The notes under the pieces were generated by a model, which was not told the DNA's origin, did not search any database, and was given only the letters and a program-made list of their open reading frames with translations. From Ancylomarina sp963977525 (GTDB lineage Bacteria > Bacteroidota > Bacteroidia > Bacteroidales > Marinifilaceae), in contig CAXBPC010000003.1 in the NCBI GenBank assembly GCA_963977525.1, positions 159,590-223,589 of the forward strand: a DNA stretch of 64,000 nucleotides. Direction: 5' to 3'. Below are positions 16,374 to 25,484 of this stretch, one piece after another. Every line of letters begins with the position of its first letter. Positions within the stretch are counted from its first letter, which is position 1. A program made the position numbers and the translations under genes.

Positions 16374-17813
16374 TTAATTCTTTTTGCCAATAGCTAACAA
16401 ACCTAAAAAGGTTAAGAAACCATTCAGCATCAGCAATTCAAAGCCAAGTTTAAACCCAAACCACTCCATTGAGTTTTGTGCAAAAATATAGCATAAAATT
16501 GGAGCAGCAATAGTTACTATTGGAACCAACTTATCTCTAACTTGTATAGAAGTGAATAAGCCAAAGGCATATAAACCGAGAAGGGGTCCGTAGGTATATC
16601 CAGCAACCGTAAAAATTGCTGAGATAACAGAATCATCGTTAATGGCTCTAAAGATTAAAATAACAACTAATAATATGAGTGAAAATAGAAGGTGAGATCG
16701 AGTTCTAAGTTTCTTAGTTTTTACTTCATCATTTTCATCTGCACCTAATATGTCAACGGTAAAAGAGGTTGTTAGCGATGTAAGTGCAGAATCGGCACTA
16801 GAATAGGCAGCAGCCATTAAACCAACCAAAAAGAAAAGTCCAACAACTGGTCCTAGATGTTGCGTTGCCAACATAGGGAACAAGTCATCACCTCGTTCAG
16901 GAATAGTAATACCCTCATGCTGTGCAAACATTAAAAGCAAAGCTCCGAGTAATAGGAATAATAGGTTTGCTGGAATAAAAGCAAAGCCATACCAATACAT
17001 ATTCTTTTTAGCTTCTTTTAAATTTTTGCAACTCAAATTCTTTTGCATCATATCCTGATCAAGTCCCGTCATCACTATAGTGATAAAAGCACCAGTAAAA
17101 AATTGCTTCACAAAGTGTTGCTTACTTGACCAATCATCAAATTCAAAAACGCCACCATAGTTACTCTCTCTAATTGAACTCAATGCACTTGAAACATTCA
17201 AATCAAGCTTATCCATTATAAGATAAATACTAATTCCAACTGATAAGAGCATAAACAAAGTTTGAAGACTATCGGTCCAAATAATTGTTTTAATACCACC
17301 TTTAAATGTGTAAAGCCATATCAGCATAATTGTAATAAGTACGGTAAGAGCAAAAGGAACATTCCATGCATCAAACACGGTGATTTGAAGCACATTTGCC
17401 ATTAGAAACAAGCGAAATGAAGCACCAATCGTTCTTGATAATAAAAAGAAAGATGCTCCTGTTTTATACGAAACTATACCAAAGCGACCTTTCAAGTAGG
17501 AATAAATTGAGGTCAAATTCAATCGGTAATAGAGAGGTAAAAGAATATTAGCTACAACAATATAACCAAGCATATATCCAAACACCATTTGCATGTAAGA
17601 AAGTCCAGTTGAGCTCACCCAACCTGGTACTGATATAAAAGTCACTCCCGAAAGTGAAGCACCAATCATACCAAAAGAAACAACATACCAAGGTGACTGT
17701 TTATTTCCAAGGAAGAAGGCTTTATTATCGGCTTTTCGACTTGTGAAATATGAAATACTTAATAGAAGTGTGAAGTAACCTACAACTACAAGTATGATAT
17801 TTAATGGCGACAT
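16374..17813 (-). CDS. sodium:solute symporter (SSS family)
   Basis: 479 aa with about thirteen membrane segments. The N-terminal region FFLGNKQSPWYVVSFGMIGA and GVTFISVPGWVSSTGLSYMQ, and the central AAYSSADSALTSLTTSFTVD (about residues 335-354), are typical of SSS transporters (PutP/SGLT fold); the last carries Na+-site serines. It would import an organic solute with Na+. Substrate cannot be assigned. It is convergent with the reductive-dehalogenase-like gene, only 13 bp apart, with no hairpin between them. Confidence 0.9.
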   Translation of the reverse strand: MSPLNIILVVVGYFTLLLSISYFTSRKADNKAFFLGNKQSPWYVVSFGMIGASLSGVTFISVPGWVSSTGLSYMQMVFGYMLGYIVVANILLPLYYRLNLTSIYSYLKGRFGIVSYKTGASFFLLSRTIGASFRLFLMANVLQITVFDAWNVPFALTVLITIMLIWLYTFKGGIKTIIWTDSLQTLFMLLSVGISIYLIMDKLDLNVSSALSSIRESNYGGVFEFDDWSSKQHFVKQFFTGAFITIVMTGLDQDMMQKNLSCKNLKEAKKNMYWYGFAFIPANLLFLLLGALLLMFAQHEGITIPERGDDLFPMLATQHLGPVVGLFFLVGLMAAAYSSADSALTSLTTSFTVDILGADENDEVKTKKLRTRSHLLFSLILLVVILIFRAINDDSVISAIFTVAGYTYGPLLGLYAFGLFTSIQVRDKLVPIVTIAAPILCYIFAQNSMEWFGFKLGFELLMLNGFLTFLGLLAIGKKN

Positions 17814-17836
17814 AGAGTTCTTTTAAAAGTACGACT

Positions 17837-17870
17837 CAAAAATAGAAATTATCATCATAATGCGATCAAC
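17837..17870 (-). promoter_or_regulatory. putative promoter of the sodium symporter gene
   Basis: On the minus strand GTTG (17870-17867), 22-bp spacer and TATTTTTG (17844-17837), an exact TAnnTTTG match. The leader would be very short, under 20 nt. Confidence 0.4.
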
Positions 17871-18020
17871 TTATTTCATATTAAAACTCAACAAGTCATA
17901 AGTATGCTTAAACTTCATCGAATCATAAATTAACTCAAGGCAGAATAATACGAAAAATACTTACATTTGGGCTAAGGATTCAAAACAGATCCTACGCATA
18001 TGTTGCTTATAAAATAAAGT

Positions 18021-18641
18021 ATGAATTACGATAACTTTCCATCCAAACTATTAGAAAATGCTGTTTCTGAATTCTCGAAACTACCAGGAATAGGACGAAA
18101 AACAGCTCTAAGATTGGTTTTACATCTTCTTAATCAAAACAAAGATGATGTTAGAAAATTTGGAAATACAATCATTCAACTGCGTGAAGAAGTTAGACAT
18201 TGCAAATCCTGCTTTAATATTTCAGATACAGATATGTGCGATATTTGTGCAAGCCCTAAACGAGATAAAACAACCATCTGCGTAGTTGAAAGTATCAGAG
18301 ATGTTATGTCGATTGAAAGAACTCAACAGTACAATGGCATCTATCACGTTTTAGGAGGTATCATTTCTCCGATGGATGGTATTGGACCAAGCGATTTACG
18401 TATACAACCACTCGTAGACAAAGCTGAAAAGGACGATTTAACCGAGATCATTTTGGCCCTTAGTACAACAATGGAAGGTGATACAACCAATTTTTATTTG
18501 TACAAAAAACTACAACCACATCAGGTTTCTGTTACAACAATTGCCCGTGGCGTTTCCATTGGCGATGAGCTTGAGTATACCGATGAAATAACATTAGGAC
18601 GTTCACTTCTAAACAGAATGCCTTTCGATAAAAGCTTATAA
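18021..18641 (+). CDS. recR: recombination mediator RecR
   Basis: 206 aa, standard length. The helix-hairpin-helix LPGIGRKTALRLVLHLL (about residues 21-37), a four-Cys zinc finger (CKSCFNISDTDMCDIC, about 59-74) and a Toprim domain beginning CVVESIRDVMSIERT are all present. RecR acts with RecO (and RecF) to load RecA at gaps in SSB-coated DNA. Transcribed alone; no dnaX or YbaB gene is adjacent. Confidence 0.96.
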   Translation: MNYDNFPSKLLENAVSEFSKLPGIGRKTALRLVLHLLNQNKDDVRKFGNTIIQLREEVRHCKSCFNISDTDMCDICASPKRDKTTICVVESIRDVMSIERTQQYNGIYHVLGGIISPMDGIGPSDLRIQPLVDKAEKDDLTEIILALSTTMEGDTTNFYLYKKLQPHQVSVTTIARGVSIGDELEYTDEITLGRSLLNRMPFDKSL

Positions 18642-18797
18642 AGTCAATTTCTTGATTTTTCAATTTTGCGGATTTCTCTAAGATCCATATTTAATTCAAA
18701 GAGAAAGCTTACCTTCAAAGAAGGAATAAACAATTTATGATATAGAGGAAACTAATTACTGATTAAAAAAAGATGATCAACTCACTAATAAGACTTG

Positions 18798-18828
18798 CTT
18801 GTCTTTTACTCTTTTTTAATTAAATTTG
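18798..18828 (+). promoter_or_regulatory. putative housekeeping promoter of the E2 acyltransferase gene
   Basis: CTTG (18798-18801), 19-bp spacer and TAAATTTG (18821-18828), an exact -7 match with one mismatch at -33. It is about 44 bp upstream of the start codon. Confidence 0.55.
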
Positions 18829-18871
18829 CATTCTATTTAGACTAAATAAACAAACACTAAACAAAATCAAT

Positions 18872-20179
18872 ATGGCAAAATACGAAATCTTTCTTCCAGC
18901 TATGGGTGAAGGAATCATTGAAGCTACAATTACAAAGCTCCTTAAAAAAGAAGGCGATTCTATCGAAGAAGAAGATTCAATCATGGAAATTGCAACAGAT
19001 AAAGTTGATTCAGAAATCCCTGCTCCAGTAAGTGGAGTAATTGCAAAAATATTATTTGAAGAAGGTGATGTACCAAAAGTTGGTGATATCGTTGCGATAA
19101 TCACAACTGATGGTGAAAACATTGATGACTCAGATACAAGCTCGAAATCAGAAGAAGCTCCTATTGAAAATAAAGTACCTGAGATTACTTTAGCTCCAAT
19201 TACTGTTAAGGAAAGTGAGCCAATGAAAGCCAAAACCGAAAATGGCAATTTCATTTCACCTCTTGTAAGAACAATTGCCAAAGCCGAAAACATAACAAAC
19301 GAAGAACTAAATTCTATTGCTGGTTCTGGTGAAGCTAAGCGAATTACCAAGAAAGATATTCTTCAATATATTGAAGATCGTAAAACTGTAAAGGTTGCAA
19401 AGCCGGTTGTTTTGCCTTCAGCACCTGCACCTCAAATGATTGCTACACCCCACAAGTCGTATACTGGGCAAAACGTTGAAATAATTGAAATGGATAGAAT
19501 GAGAAAACTTATTTCTCATCATATGACCAATTCTCTTCAAGTTTCAGCTCACGTAACTTCTTTTATTGATGTTGATGTAACACCAATTGTTCAATGGAGA
19601 GATAAGATTAAAAATGATTTTCTGAAAAAACATAATCAGAAATTAACTTATACACCAATCTTTGTTGAAGCTGTAACTAAAGCGATTCATGATTATCCAT
19701 TGATAAATGTTTCGGTTGATGGTGATAAAATTATTCGTAAGAATTTCGTCAATATCGGAATGGCTACTGCCTTGCCTAATGGGAACCTAATTGTTCCAGT
19801 TATAAAAGATGCAAACGAGAAAAACCTGATTGGCTTAAGTAAATCGGTTAATGATCTTGCAAATCGTGCTAGAGTTAATGGGTTAAAACCTGATGAAATT
19901 CAAGGAAGCACATTCACAATCACAAATCTAGGCGCATTTGGTAGTACAACAGGTACTCCAATTATCAATCAGCCTGAAGTGGCTATTTTAGCAATTGGTG
20001 CAATCAAGAAGAAGCCAGCAGTTATTGAAACACCTCAAGGTGACAGTATTGGAATCAGACATATCATGGTTCTTTCATTATCATACGACCATCGTGTTGT
20101 TGACGGTGGACTTGGTGGCATGTTTTTAAAGAGAGTCGCTGAAAACCTTGAAAACTTTGATACAAGTCAATTATTTTAA
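18872..20179 (+). CDS. 2-oxo acid dehydrogenase E2 component (dihydrolipoamide acyltransferase)
   Basis: 435 aa. One N-terminal lipoyl domain contains the modified Lys in EIATDKVDSEIPAPVSG (about residues 46-62). A peripheral subunit-binding domain follows (SPLVRTIAKAENI, about 129-141), then the catalytic domain with LSYDHRVVDGGLGG (about 401-414). It transfers an acyl group from E1 to CoA in a pyruvate or branched-chain 2-oxoacid dehydrogenase complex. E1 and E3 genes are not adjacent, so the exact complex cannot be named; Bacteroidota often encode a branched-chain-type E2 separately. Confidence 0.9.
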   Translation: MAKYEIFLPAMGEGIIEATITKLLKKEGDSIEEEDSIMEIATDKVDSEIPAPVSGVIAKILFEEGDVPKVGDIVAIITTDGENIDDSDTSSKSEEAPIENKVPEITLAPITVKESEPMKAKTENGNFISPLVRTIAKAENITNEELNSIAGSGEAKRITKKDILQYIEDRKTVKVAKPVVLPSAPAPQMIATPHKSYTGQNVEIIEMDRMRKLISHHMTNSLQVSAHVTSFIDVDVTPIVQWRDKIKNDFLKKHNQKLTYTPIFVEAVTKAIHDYPLINVSVDGDKIIRKNFVNIGMATALPNGNLIVPVIKDANEKNLIGLSKSVNDLANRARVNGLKPDEIQGSTFTITNLGAFGSTTGTPIINQPEVAILAIGAIKKKPAVIETPQGDSIGIRHIMVLSLSYDHRVVDGGLGGMFLKRVAENLENFDTSQLF

Positions 20180-20212
20180 AGGAAATTTCAACTCTAATAT
20201 ATTTATCAAAAG

Positions 20213-20244
20213 AAAACGTAGAATATTAATTCTGCGTTTTTTTT
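20213..20244 (+). terminator. intrinsic terminator of the E2 gene
   Basis: Arms AAAACGTAGAAT / ATTCTGCGTTTT (one mismatch) followed by T residues. Confidence 0.85.
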
Positions 20245-20480
20245 ATGCAATAAAATCAAAGTTTTTTCTATCTTGCATTGTTCAGTTGTAATAAGGCTTA
20301 TCACAGTTTGTCTAAGTCTTTTATCTGATCAAACTAGCCTATTTTGAAACAATGATTTTGAAAGGAATTATTCGATTATTCTACTTAAAATCCGCGATTA
20401 TTATTTATTAAAATGAGATTCAGAAAGAACACTATTCTCTCATTTTATATGATAATTAATTGTCTGAAATATTAAAAAAT

Positions 20481-23327
20481 ATGATGAAGTTGAATTTTGG
20501 AATTCACGCAAAAACATCCACTCAACTTTTAAGAACCTTTTTGTTCTTTATAATTATAGCAATTGGTATCAACAACAGTTTCGCCAGTAATCCTCTCTCT
20601 AACAGCGACAAAACAAGCAAGCGTAAGAAAACTAAGATGGCAGAAATGTATTTTGCCAATAAAAATTACGGTGAAGCAGCCCCTATTCTTTTCGATTTAC
20701 TACTTCTTGATAGAAAAAATTCTGATCTCAACAATATGCTGGGAGTCTGTTATTTTAATCTAGAATCTGAAAAAGAAAAATCGACCGAATACCTTGAAAA
20801 AGCAATTCGATATACAAAATCAAGAAATAATATACCACTTGCATATTATTACAATTTGGGTAAATCTTATCACATTAACTATCAGTTTAGCAAGGCAATA
20901 AGAACCTACAACAACCTTTTAAACTTGGTTGCTCGTGAGGATTTGCAGTATACCTCTGAAATTGAACGAGAGATTGAAATATGTAGAAATGCTATTCAAC
21001 TAACAGAAAACCCAGTTAATATCACAGTTGAAAATTTAGGTAATTCGATTAATACAGAATATGCTGAACACAGTCCTGGTGTAACTGCGGACGAAACAAC
21101 TATGGTTTTCACATCTCGTAGAAATGGTACTGGTAGTAAAGTTGATAAGGATGGTCAATTCTTTGAAGATATTTATCTTTCACATCAAGTTAATGGCGTT
21201 TGGTCTGAACCCGAAGGCGTCAGTATCTTGAACACAAAAGATCATGATGCTTCAATCTCAATTTCTGCTGACGGACAAGAAATTTACGTATATAAAGCTG
21301 GTTACTATAATAATAATGAATCTAATGGTGGTGATATCTACGTAAGTAAAAAAAATGGTGAAAACTGGACTAGGCCACAAAAACTAAATTCTGATATTAA
21401 CTCACCAAGTAAGGAGAGTCATATTTCAATTGCTACTGATGGCAGAACTATCTATTTTTCTAGCGATAGACCTGGTGGGTATGGGAAAATGGATATTTAT
21501 AGCGTAAAAAGGCTGCCTAATGGTCAATGGGGACCAGCACAAAACCTTGGTCCAAATATTAATACAATTTATGATGACGAAGCTCCTTTTATTCATCACG
21601 ATGGAATAAGCCTTTATTTTAGTTCTAAAGGACACAAAACAATGGGAGGATTTGATGTATTCAAATCAACTTTCGAAAATGGCCGCTGGAATAAACCAGT
21701 AAATATTGGTTTTCCAATAAACTCAACAAAAGAAGATATTTATTACACCCCAACTCCTGATGGTAAAAGAGCTTATATGGCTTCATACAGAAAAGGAACC
21801 TTTGGGAGAGCTGATATATTCAGAATTCAAACTCCTGATGCTGAAAACACAGGTCTATTCGTTCTAAAAGGTAAATTGGTTAACACAAAAGGTAAACCTG
21901 TGGGACACGCTAGAATAACCTTGAGCACGAACAACAAAACCATTGGTTTGTATCGTCCTAATACAGCTACAGGTAAGTTTCTTTTTATTATCAATGCAGG
22001 GAAACAATACAATTTAGAAGTTAGAGCTGAAGGATATAGACCATTGAGCACGGTTATGAATGTTCCTGCCGAATATGCGAACAAGGAAAACCATAGCGTT
22101 ATTACACTTCTACCTCTTTCACTTTATTTAGAGGATGAAGAAGATTACCCAGAAAACATGGACTTAATCGACTACGATGCTAGTAAGATTAAGAAAGAAG
22201 TAGCAAAAGTTGAAGTTCCTGAAGTAAAAGCAGATACTTTACCAAAGACATTAGAAACTACAGAATTACCAATAATTAAACCTGTAGCTAAAACTCCTGA
22301 GATTCCTAAAAAGGTTGTTAAGGAAGAAGTTAGTTCGGTTCCGCCTTTGGTTCCTCTCTATTTCACTATTGAAATAAGCACCTCTGACTCAAGCATTCTT
22401 GCTAAGTATAAAGATATACCTGGAGTTGAGGAAGTTAAAAATCCGGAAAATAAGTTTTCATACATTCTTGGTAAATATGTAGATTACGAAGATGTAGTGA
22501 AGGTGAAAAAAGAATTAGAGAAAAAAGGATTAAAGAATATAAAGATTCGAATGATCCAAAAAGATCAGATTCTAAAAGAGGCAAGCAAGAAGGATAATTA
22601 CTATACTATACAAATCTTGGCTCTTCAGCTTCCAATAGCTCCAGAGATGTTTAACAAACTTGATAATGTTAAAATTTTCCAAGGTGAAGACGGTTTGAGT
22701 AGATATACTTATAAGAAATTTAGAACCTTAACTTCTGCAAAACACGAATTAAACAGATTAATCCGATTAGGATACTGGGATTCATTTATACAAACTGTAA
22801 TTAATGATGAACTAGTCTATCCTGAGATGAAATTCTCAACGAGTACAGCTTATACTATACAGCTAATGTCTCTTAAAGATGTTAGACCTGTCTCTTACTT
22901 TAAGAATTTGAAAGGTGTTAATGTTTATAGAGATTCTAATAATATTTATAGATATAGCTATAAAATCTTCCCTTCGAAGTATGAAGCTCAGCTTGCTCTG
23001 GGTGAGGTGTTGAGAAAGAATTACTGGGATGCCTTTGTTCGTAAAGCATATTGGGGTGAAGAAATTCTATTCTCGAATTTCAACACTAAGAAATCGAATA
23101 AGTACACCATTCAGATTATGGCTTTAAATAACCCAAAATCGCTGAATTATTTCAACAACTTACCAGTTGAAAGACTAAACATGAATAAGGGTAAGGATGG
23201 TTTATCAAGATACACCTACGAGGCTTTTGAAGATAAGAACGAAGCGAAAACTTATTTAGATATTGTATTCAAAGAAGGTTACTTCGATGCCTTTACACGA
23301 ACTATTAAGTGGTACAACAAGAATTAA
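20481..23327 (+). CDS. TPR / PD40 beta-propeller / SPOR-like repeat envelope protein
   Basis: 948 aa from the ATG at 20481, chosen because it starts directly before a signal peptide (FLFFIIIAIGINNSFA). An upstream in-frame TTG at 20460 adds seven residues. Domains in order: TPR-like helices (about 35-160), a PD40-type propeller with repeated TPDGKRAYMAS-like blades (about 185-445), a carboxypeptidase-regulatory-like beta domain (about 455-545), a Pro/Lys/Glu linker, and four SPOR-like repeats of about 75 residues starting YFTIEIST, YTIQILAL, YTIQLMSL and YTIQIMAL. The TPR-PD40-CpD order matches PorE-type T9SS proteins, but the OmpA-like peptidoglycan domain is replaced by SPOR-like repeats, which could bind denuded glycan. 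Confidence 0.8.
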   Translation: MMKLNFGIHAKTSTQLLRTFLFFIIIAIGINNSFASNPLSNSDKTSKRKKTKMAEMYFANKNYGEAAPILFDLLLLDRKNSDLNNMLGVCYFNLESEKEKSTEYLEKAIRYTKSRNNIPLAYYYNLGKSYHINYQFSKAIRTYNNLLNLVAREDLQYTSEIEREIEICRNAIQLTENPVNITVENLGNSINTEYAEHSPGVTADETTMVFTSRRNGTGSKVDKDGQFFEDIYLSHQVNGVWSEPEGVSILNTKDHDASISISADGQEIYVYKAGYYNNNESNGGDIYVSKKNGENWTRPQKLNSDINSPSKESHISIATDGRTIYFSSDRPGGYGKMDIYSVKRLPNGQWGPAQNLGPNINTIYDDEAPFIHHDGISLYFSSKGHKTMGGFDVFKSTFENGRWNKPVNIGFPINSTKEDIYYTPTPDGKRAYMASYRKGTFGRADIFRIQTPDAENTGLFVLKGKLVNTKGKPVGHARITLSTNNKTIGLYRPNTATGKFLFIINAGKQYNLEVRAEGYRPLSTVMNVPAEYANKENHSVITLLPLSLYLEDEEDYPENMDLIDYDASKIKKEVAKVEVPEVKADTLPKTLETTELPIIKPVAKTPEIPKKVVKEEVSSVPPLVPLYFTIEISTSDSSILAKYKDIPGVEEVKNPENKFSYILGKYVDYEDVVKVKKELEKKGLKNIKIRMIQKDQILKEASKKDNYYTIQILALQLPIAPEMFNKLDNVKIFQGEDGLSRYTYKKFRTLTSAKHELNRLIRLGYWDSFIQTVINDELVYPEMKFSTSTAYTIQLMSLKDVRPVSYFKNLKGVNVYRDSNNIYRYSYKIFPSKYEAQLALGEVLRKNYWDAFVRKAYWGEEILFSNFNTKKSNKYTIQIMALNNPKSLNYFNNLPVERLNMNKGKDGLSRYTYEAFEDKNEAKTYLDIVFKEGYFDAFTRTIKWYNKN

Positions 23328-23366
23328 AATACTAATTGAATATTCATTATTCTTTTAATAGACTTT

Positions 23367-23894
23367 ATGCAAATCTTGGAAAACAATTCAATTCAACTAC
23401 GAGCTCTAGAGCCTGAAGATCTTCAGCTACTTTATAAGTGGGAGAATAATTCAGATATCTGGGAAGTTAGTCATTGCCAAAAACCTTTTTCACTATTTGT
23501 ATTAAAGCAATACTTAGAAAATTCTCACCTAGATATTTATGAGAGTAAGCAGCTAAGGTTGGTTATTGAATTGAAAGAAAACAATGAAGCAATTGGTTTG
23601 ATAGATCTATTCGACTTCGATCCTTTTCACAATAGAGCAGGAATTGGTGTACTCCTTCATGATAAAATTCATCGCCAAAAAGGTTATGCAAATGAAGCTT
23701 TAGAAACATTAATCAGCTATTGCTTTAAGAGTTTACAATTACATCAGCTCTATTGCAATATCACAACTTGTAATCAAGCTAGTGTTGATCTTTTTTGCTC
23801 AAAAGGTTTCGAAATAACGGGAACAAAAAAGCAATGGATTAAAAGTAAAGACGGTTGGAAAGATGAATTATTTCTTCAGCTGATTAACGCTTAA
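23367..23894 (+). CDS. GNAT family N-acetyltransferase
   Basis: 175 aa, RimJ/RimL-like. It begins with the typical IQLRALEPEDLQLLYKWENN (about residues 9-28) and carries the acetyl-CoA-binding segment GIGVLLHDKIHRQKGYANEAL (about 92-112). It would acetylate an amine such as a protein N-terminus, amino sugar or polyamine; the acceptor is unknown. It follows the envelope protein gene by 39 bp on the same strand and may be co-transcribed. A bidirectional terminator separates it from the convergent S4 gene. Confidence 0.87.
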   Translation: MQILENNSIQLRALEPEDLQLLYKWENNSDIWEVSHCQKPFSLFVLKQYLENSHLDIYESKQLRLVIELKENNEAIGLIDLFDFDPFHNRAGIGVLLHDKIHRQKGYANEALETLISYCFKSLQLHQLYCNITTCNQASVDLFCSKGFEITGTKKQWIKSKDGWKDELFLQLINA

Positions 23895-23925
23895 CAATTA
23901 AAAATACAGAACCTATTTATACAAG

Positions 23926-23954
23926 AAAAGTCCAGCAATGCTGGACTTTTATAT
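23926..23954. terminator. bidirectional terminator between GNAT and S4 genes
   Basis: Perfect 12-bp arms AAAAGTCCAGCA / TGCTGGACTTTT, A-rich on one side and T-rich on the other, between convergent genes. Confidence 0.92.
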
Positions 23955-23976
23955 TTACTAACCCGATATGGGATCA

Positions 23977-24183
23977 TTATTCAACAATAATGACTTCGTC
24001 AAAGATTTCAATTTTATCTCCTGGGCGAATTTTAGCTCGTTTACGGTATTCAATTTCTCCATTACGAGTAACTTGACCATCTTCTACAAAAATCTTAGCC
24101 TGTGCACCACTTTCGCTAATACTCAAAGCTTTTATAAGCTTTATTAGTTCAATATACTCTGTATCTAATTTAAAGTTAATCAT
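23977..24183 (-). CDS. small S4-domain RNA-binding protein
   Basis: 68 aa, consisting almost entirely of one S4 domain: YIELIKLIKALSISESGAQA (about residues 10-29), then VEDGQVTRNGEIEYRKRAKI and PGDKIEIFDEVI. This is the YaaA/YbcJ type of stand-alone S4 protein, which binds structured RNA such as rRNA or tRNA. It is the last gene of a leftward operon after the SpmA-SpmB-like fusion. Confidence 0.85.
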   Translation of the reverse strand: MINFKLDTEYIELIKLIKALSISESGAQAKIFVEDGQVTRNGEIEYRKRAKIRPGDKIEIFDEVIIVE

Positions 24184-24241
24184 AGCTTAATGGTTATTAC
24201 ATTTATAAAAATTGAGTGGCAAAGATATTCTTTTCCAAAGA

Positions 24242-25474
24242 CTAATGAAAGAATAAATAAGCAATACCAATTGCAGCTATAATTCCAGCTAAGTCGGCAA
24301 TTAGTCCGCATGTAATAGCATATCGAGTATTCTTTATACCTACAGCCCCAAAATAAACTGCCACGATATAAAAAGTCGTATCAGTAGCACCTTGCAAAAC
24401 TGATGTCATACGCCCAACAAAACTATCAGCTCCATACTGAGTCATCGCATCAACCATCATGCCTCGTGCTCCTGATCCACTTAAAGGCTTCATTAAAGCA
24501 GTCGGTAAAGCAGGTATAAAATCACCATTAACACCTAACATGATACAAAGTTTCTCTATGGATTGAATAAACAAATCCATGGCACCTGATGCTCTAAAAA
24601 CACCAATGGCAACCAATATAGCAATCAGATAAGGAATAATCTTTATAGCAATATTAAAACCATCTTTTGCACCTTCGATAAAACTTTCATAAACATTGAC
24701 TTTACGAATAAAAGCAAGCAATATAAAAGATACAATTACTGAAAAAAGAAAGACATTACTGACAACTCTCGAAATCAAAGCAATTTGCTCCTTCTCAATA
24801 CTAGAGAAGTACAAAATAATTGCAATAATAAACGCGGTCATTCCTCCTAAATAAAGTAGAATAACCTTATCCCAAAGCTTTATCTTTTGCATTATGGCAA
24901 CAGCAATTAAACCTGTAATAGTAGAGAAATATGTAGCAAGCAATATTGGAATAAATATATCTGATGGATTAACCGCTCCAAGTTGAGACCTATAAACCAT
25001 TATAGATATTGGAATAATAGTTAATCCTGAAGTGTTAAGAACTAAAAACATGATTTGAGCATTCGATGCTCGATCTTTAACAGGATTTACATCTTGCATT
25101 TGAGTCATAGCCTTTAGGCCCATAGGCGTTGCTGCATTATCTAAACCCAACATATTTGCAGCTAAATTCATCATGATAGAACCATGAGCAGGATGATCTT
25201 TAGGCAACTCCGGGAATAAGCGATTGAAAAATGGGCCAATCAAACGAGAGAAAATTTTGATAATCCCTCCTCGTTCACCAATTTTCATGATACCCAACCA
25301 AAGTGTTAAAACCCCAGTTAATCCCAGAGAAATATCAAAGCCTGTTTTAGCCATATCAAAAGTTGAATTAACCATCGCAGGAAACACTTCCATGTCACCG
25401 AAAAAAATCAACTTAATTAAACCAACTACAAATGCTAACACGAAGAAGAAAACCCAGATATAATTTAATGCCAT
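24242..25474 (-). CDS. SpmA-SpmB-like fusion membrane protein (nucleoside-recognition gate domains)
   Basis: 410 aa with about ten membrane segments. The first half resembles SpmA, with NLAANMLGLDNAATPMGLKA (about residues 108-127). The second half resembles SpmB, with KPLSGSGARGMMVDAMTQYG and VLQGATDTTFYIVAVYFGAVG. Both halves carry gate (nucleoside-recognition) domains. In Bacillus the two are separate spore-core dehydration proteins; in non-sporulating Bacteroidota the fused form has no proven role and may move a small solute. It starts 10 bp after the stop of the 16-repeat protein, so both belong to one operon. Confidence 0.85.
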   Translation of the reverse strand: MALNYIWVFFFVLAFVVGLIKLIFFGDMEVFPAMVNSTFDMAKTGFDISLGLTGVLTLWLGIMKIGERGGIIKIFSRLIGPFFNRLFPELPKDHPAHGSIMMNLAANMLGLDNAATPMGLKAMTQMQDVNPVKDRASNAQIMFLVLNTSGLTIIPISIMVYRSQLGAVNPSDIFIPILLATYFSTITGLIAVAIMQKIKLWDKVILLYLGGMTAFIIAIILYFSSIEKEQIALISRVVSNVFLFSVIVSFILLAFIRKVNVYESFIEGAKDGFNIAIKIIPYLIAILVAIGVFRASGAMDLFIQSIEKLCIMLGVNGDFIPALPTALMKPLSGSGARGMMVDAMTQYGADSFVGRMTSVLQGATDTTFYIVAVYFGAVGIKNTRYAITCGLIADLAGIIAAIGIAYLFFH

Positions 25475-25484
25475 AAGTCTTATT

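Noticed and set aside
20481..23327. Calling the 948-aa protein PorE
   Set aside because: The domain order is similar, but the defining C-terminal OmpA-like domain is absent and no other T9SS core gene is adjacent.
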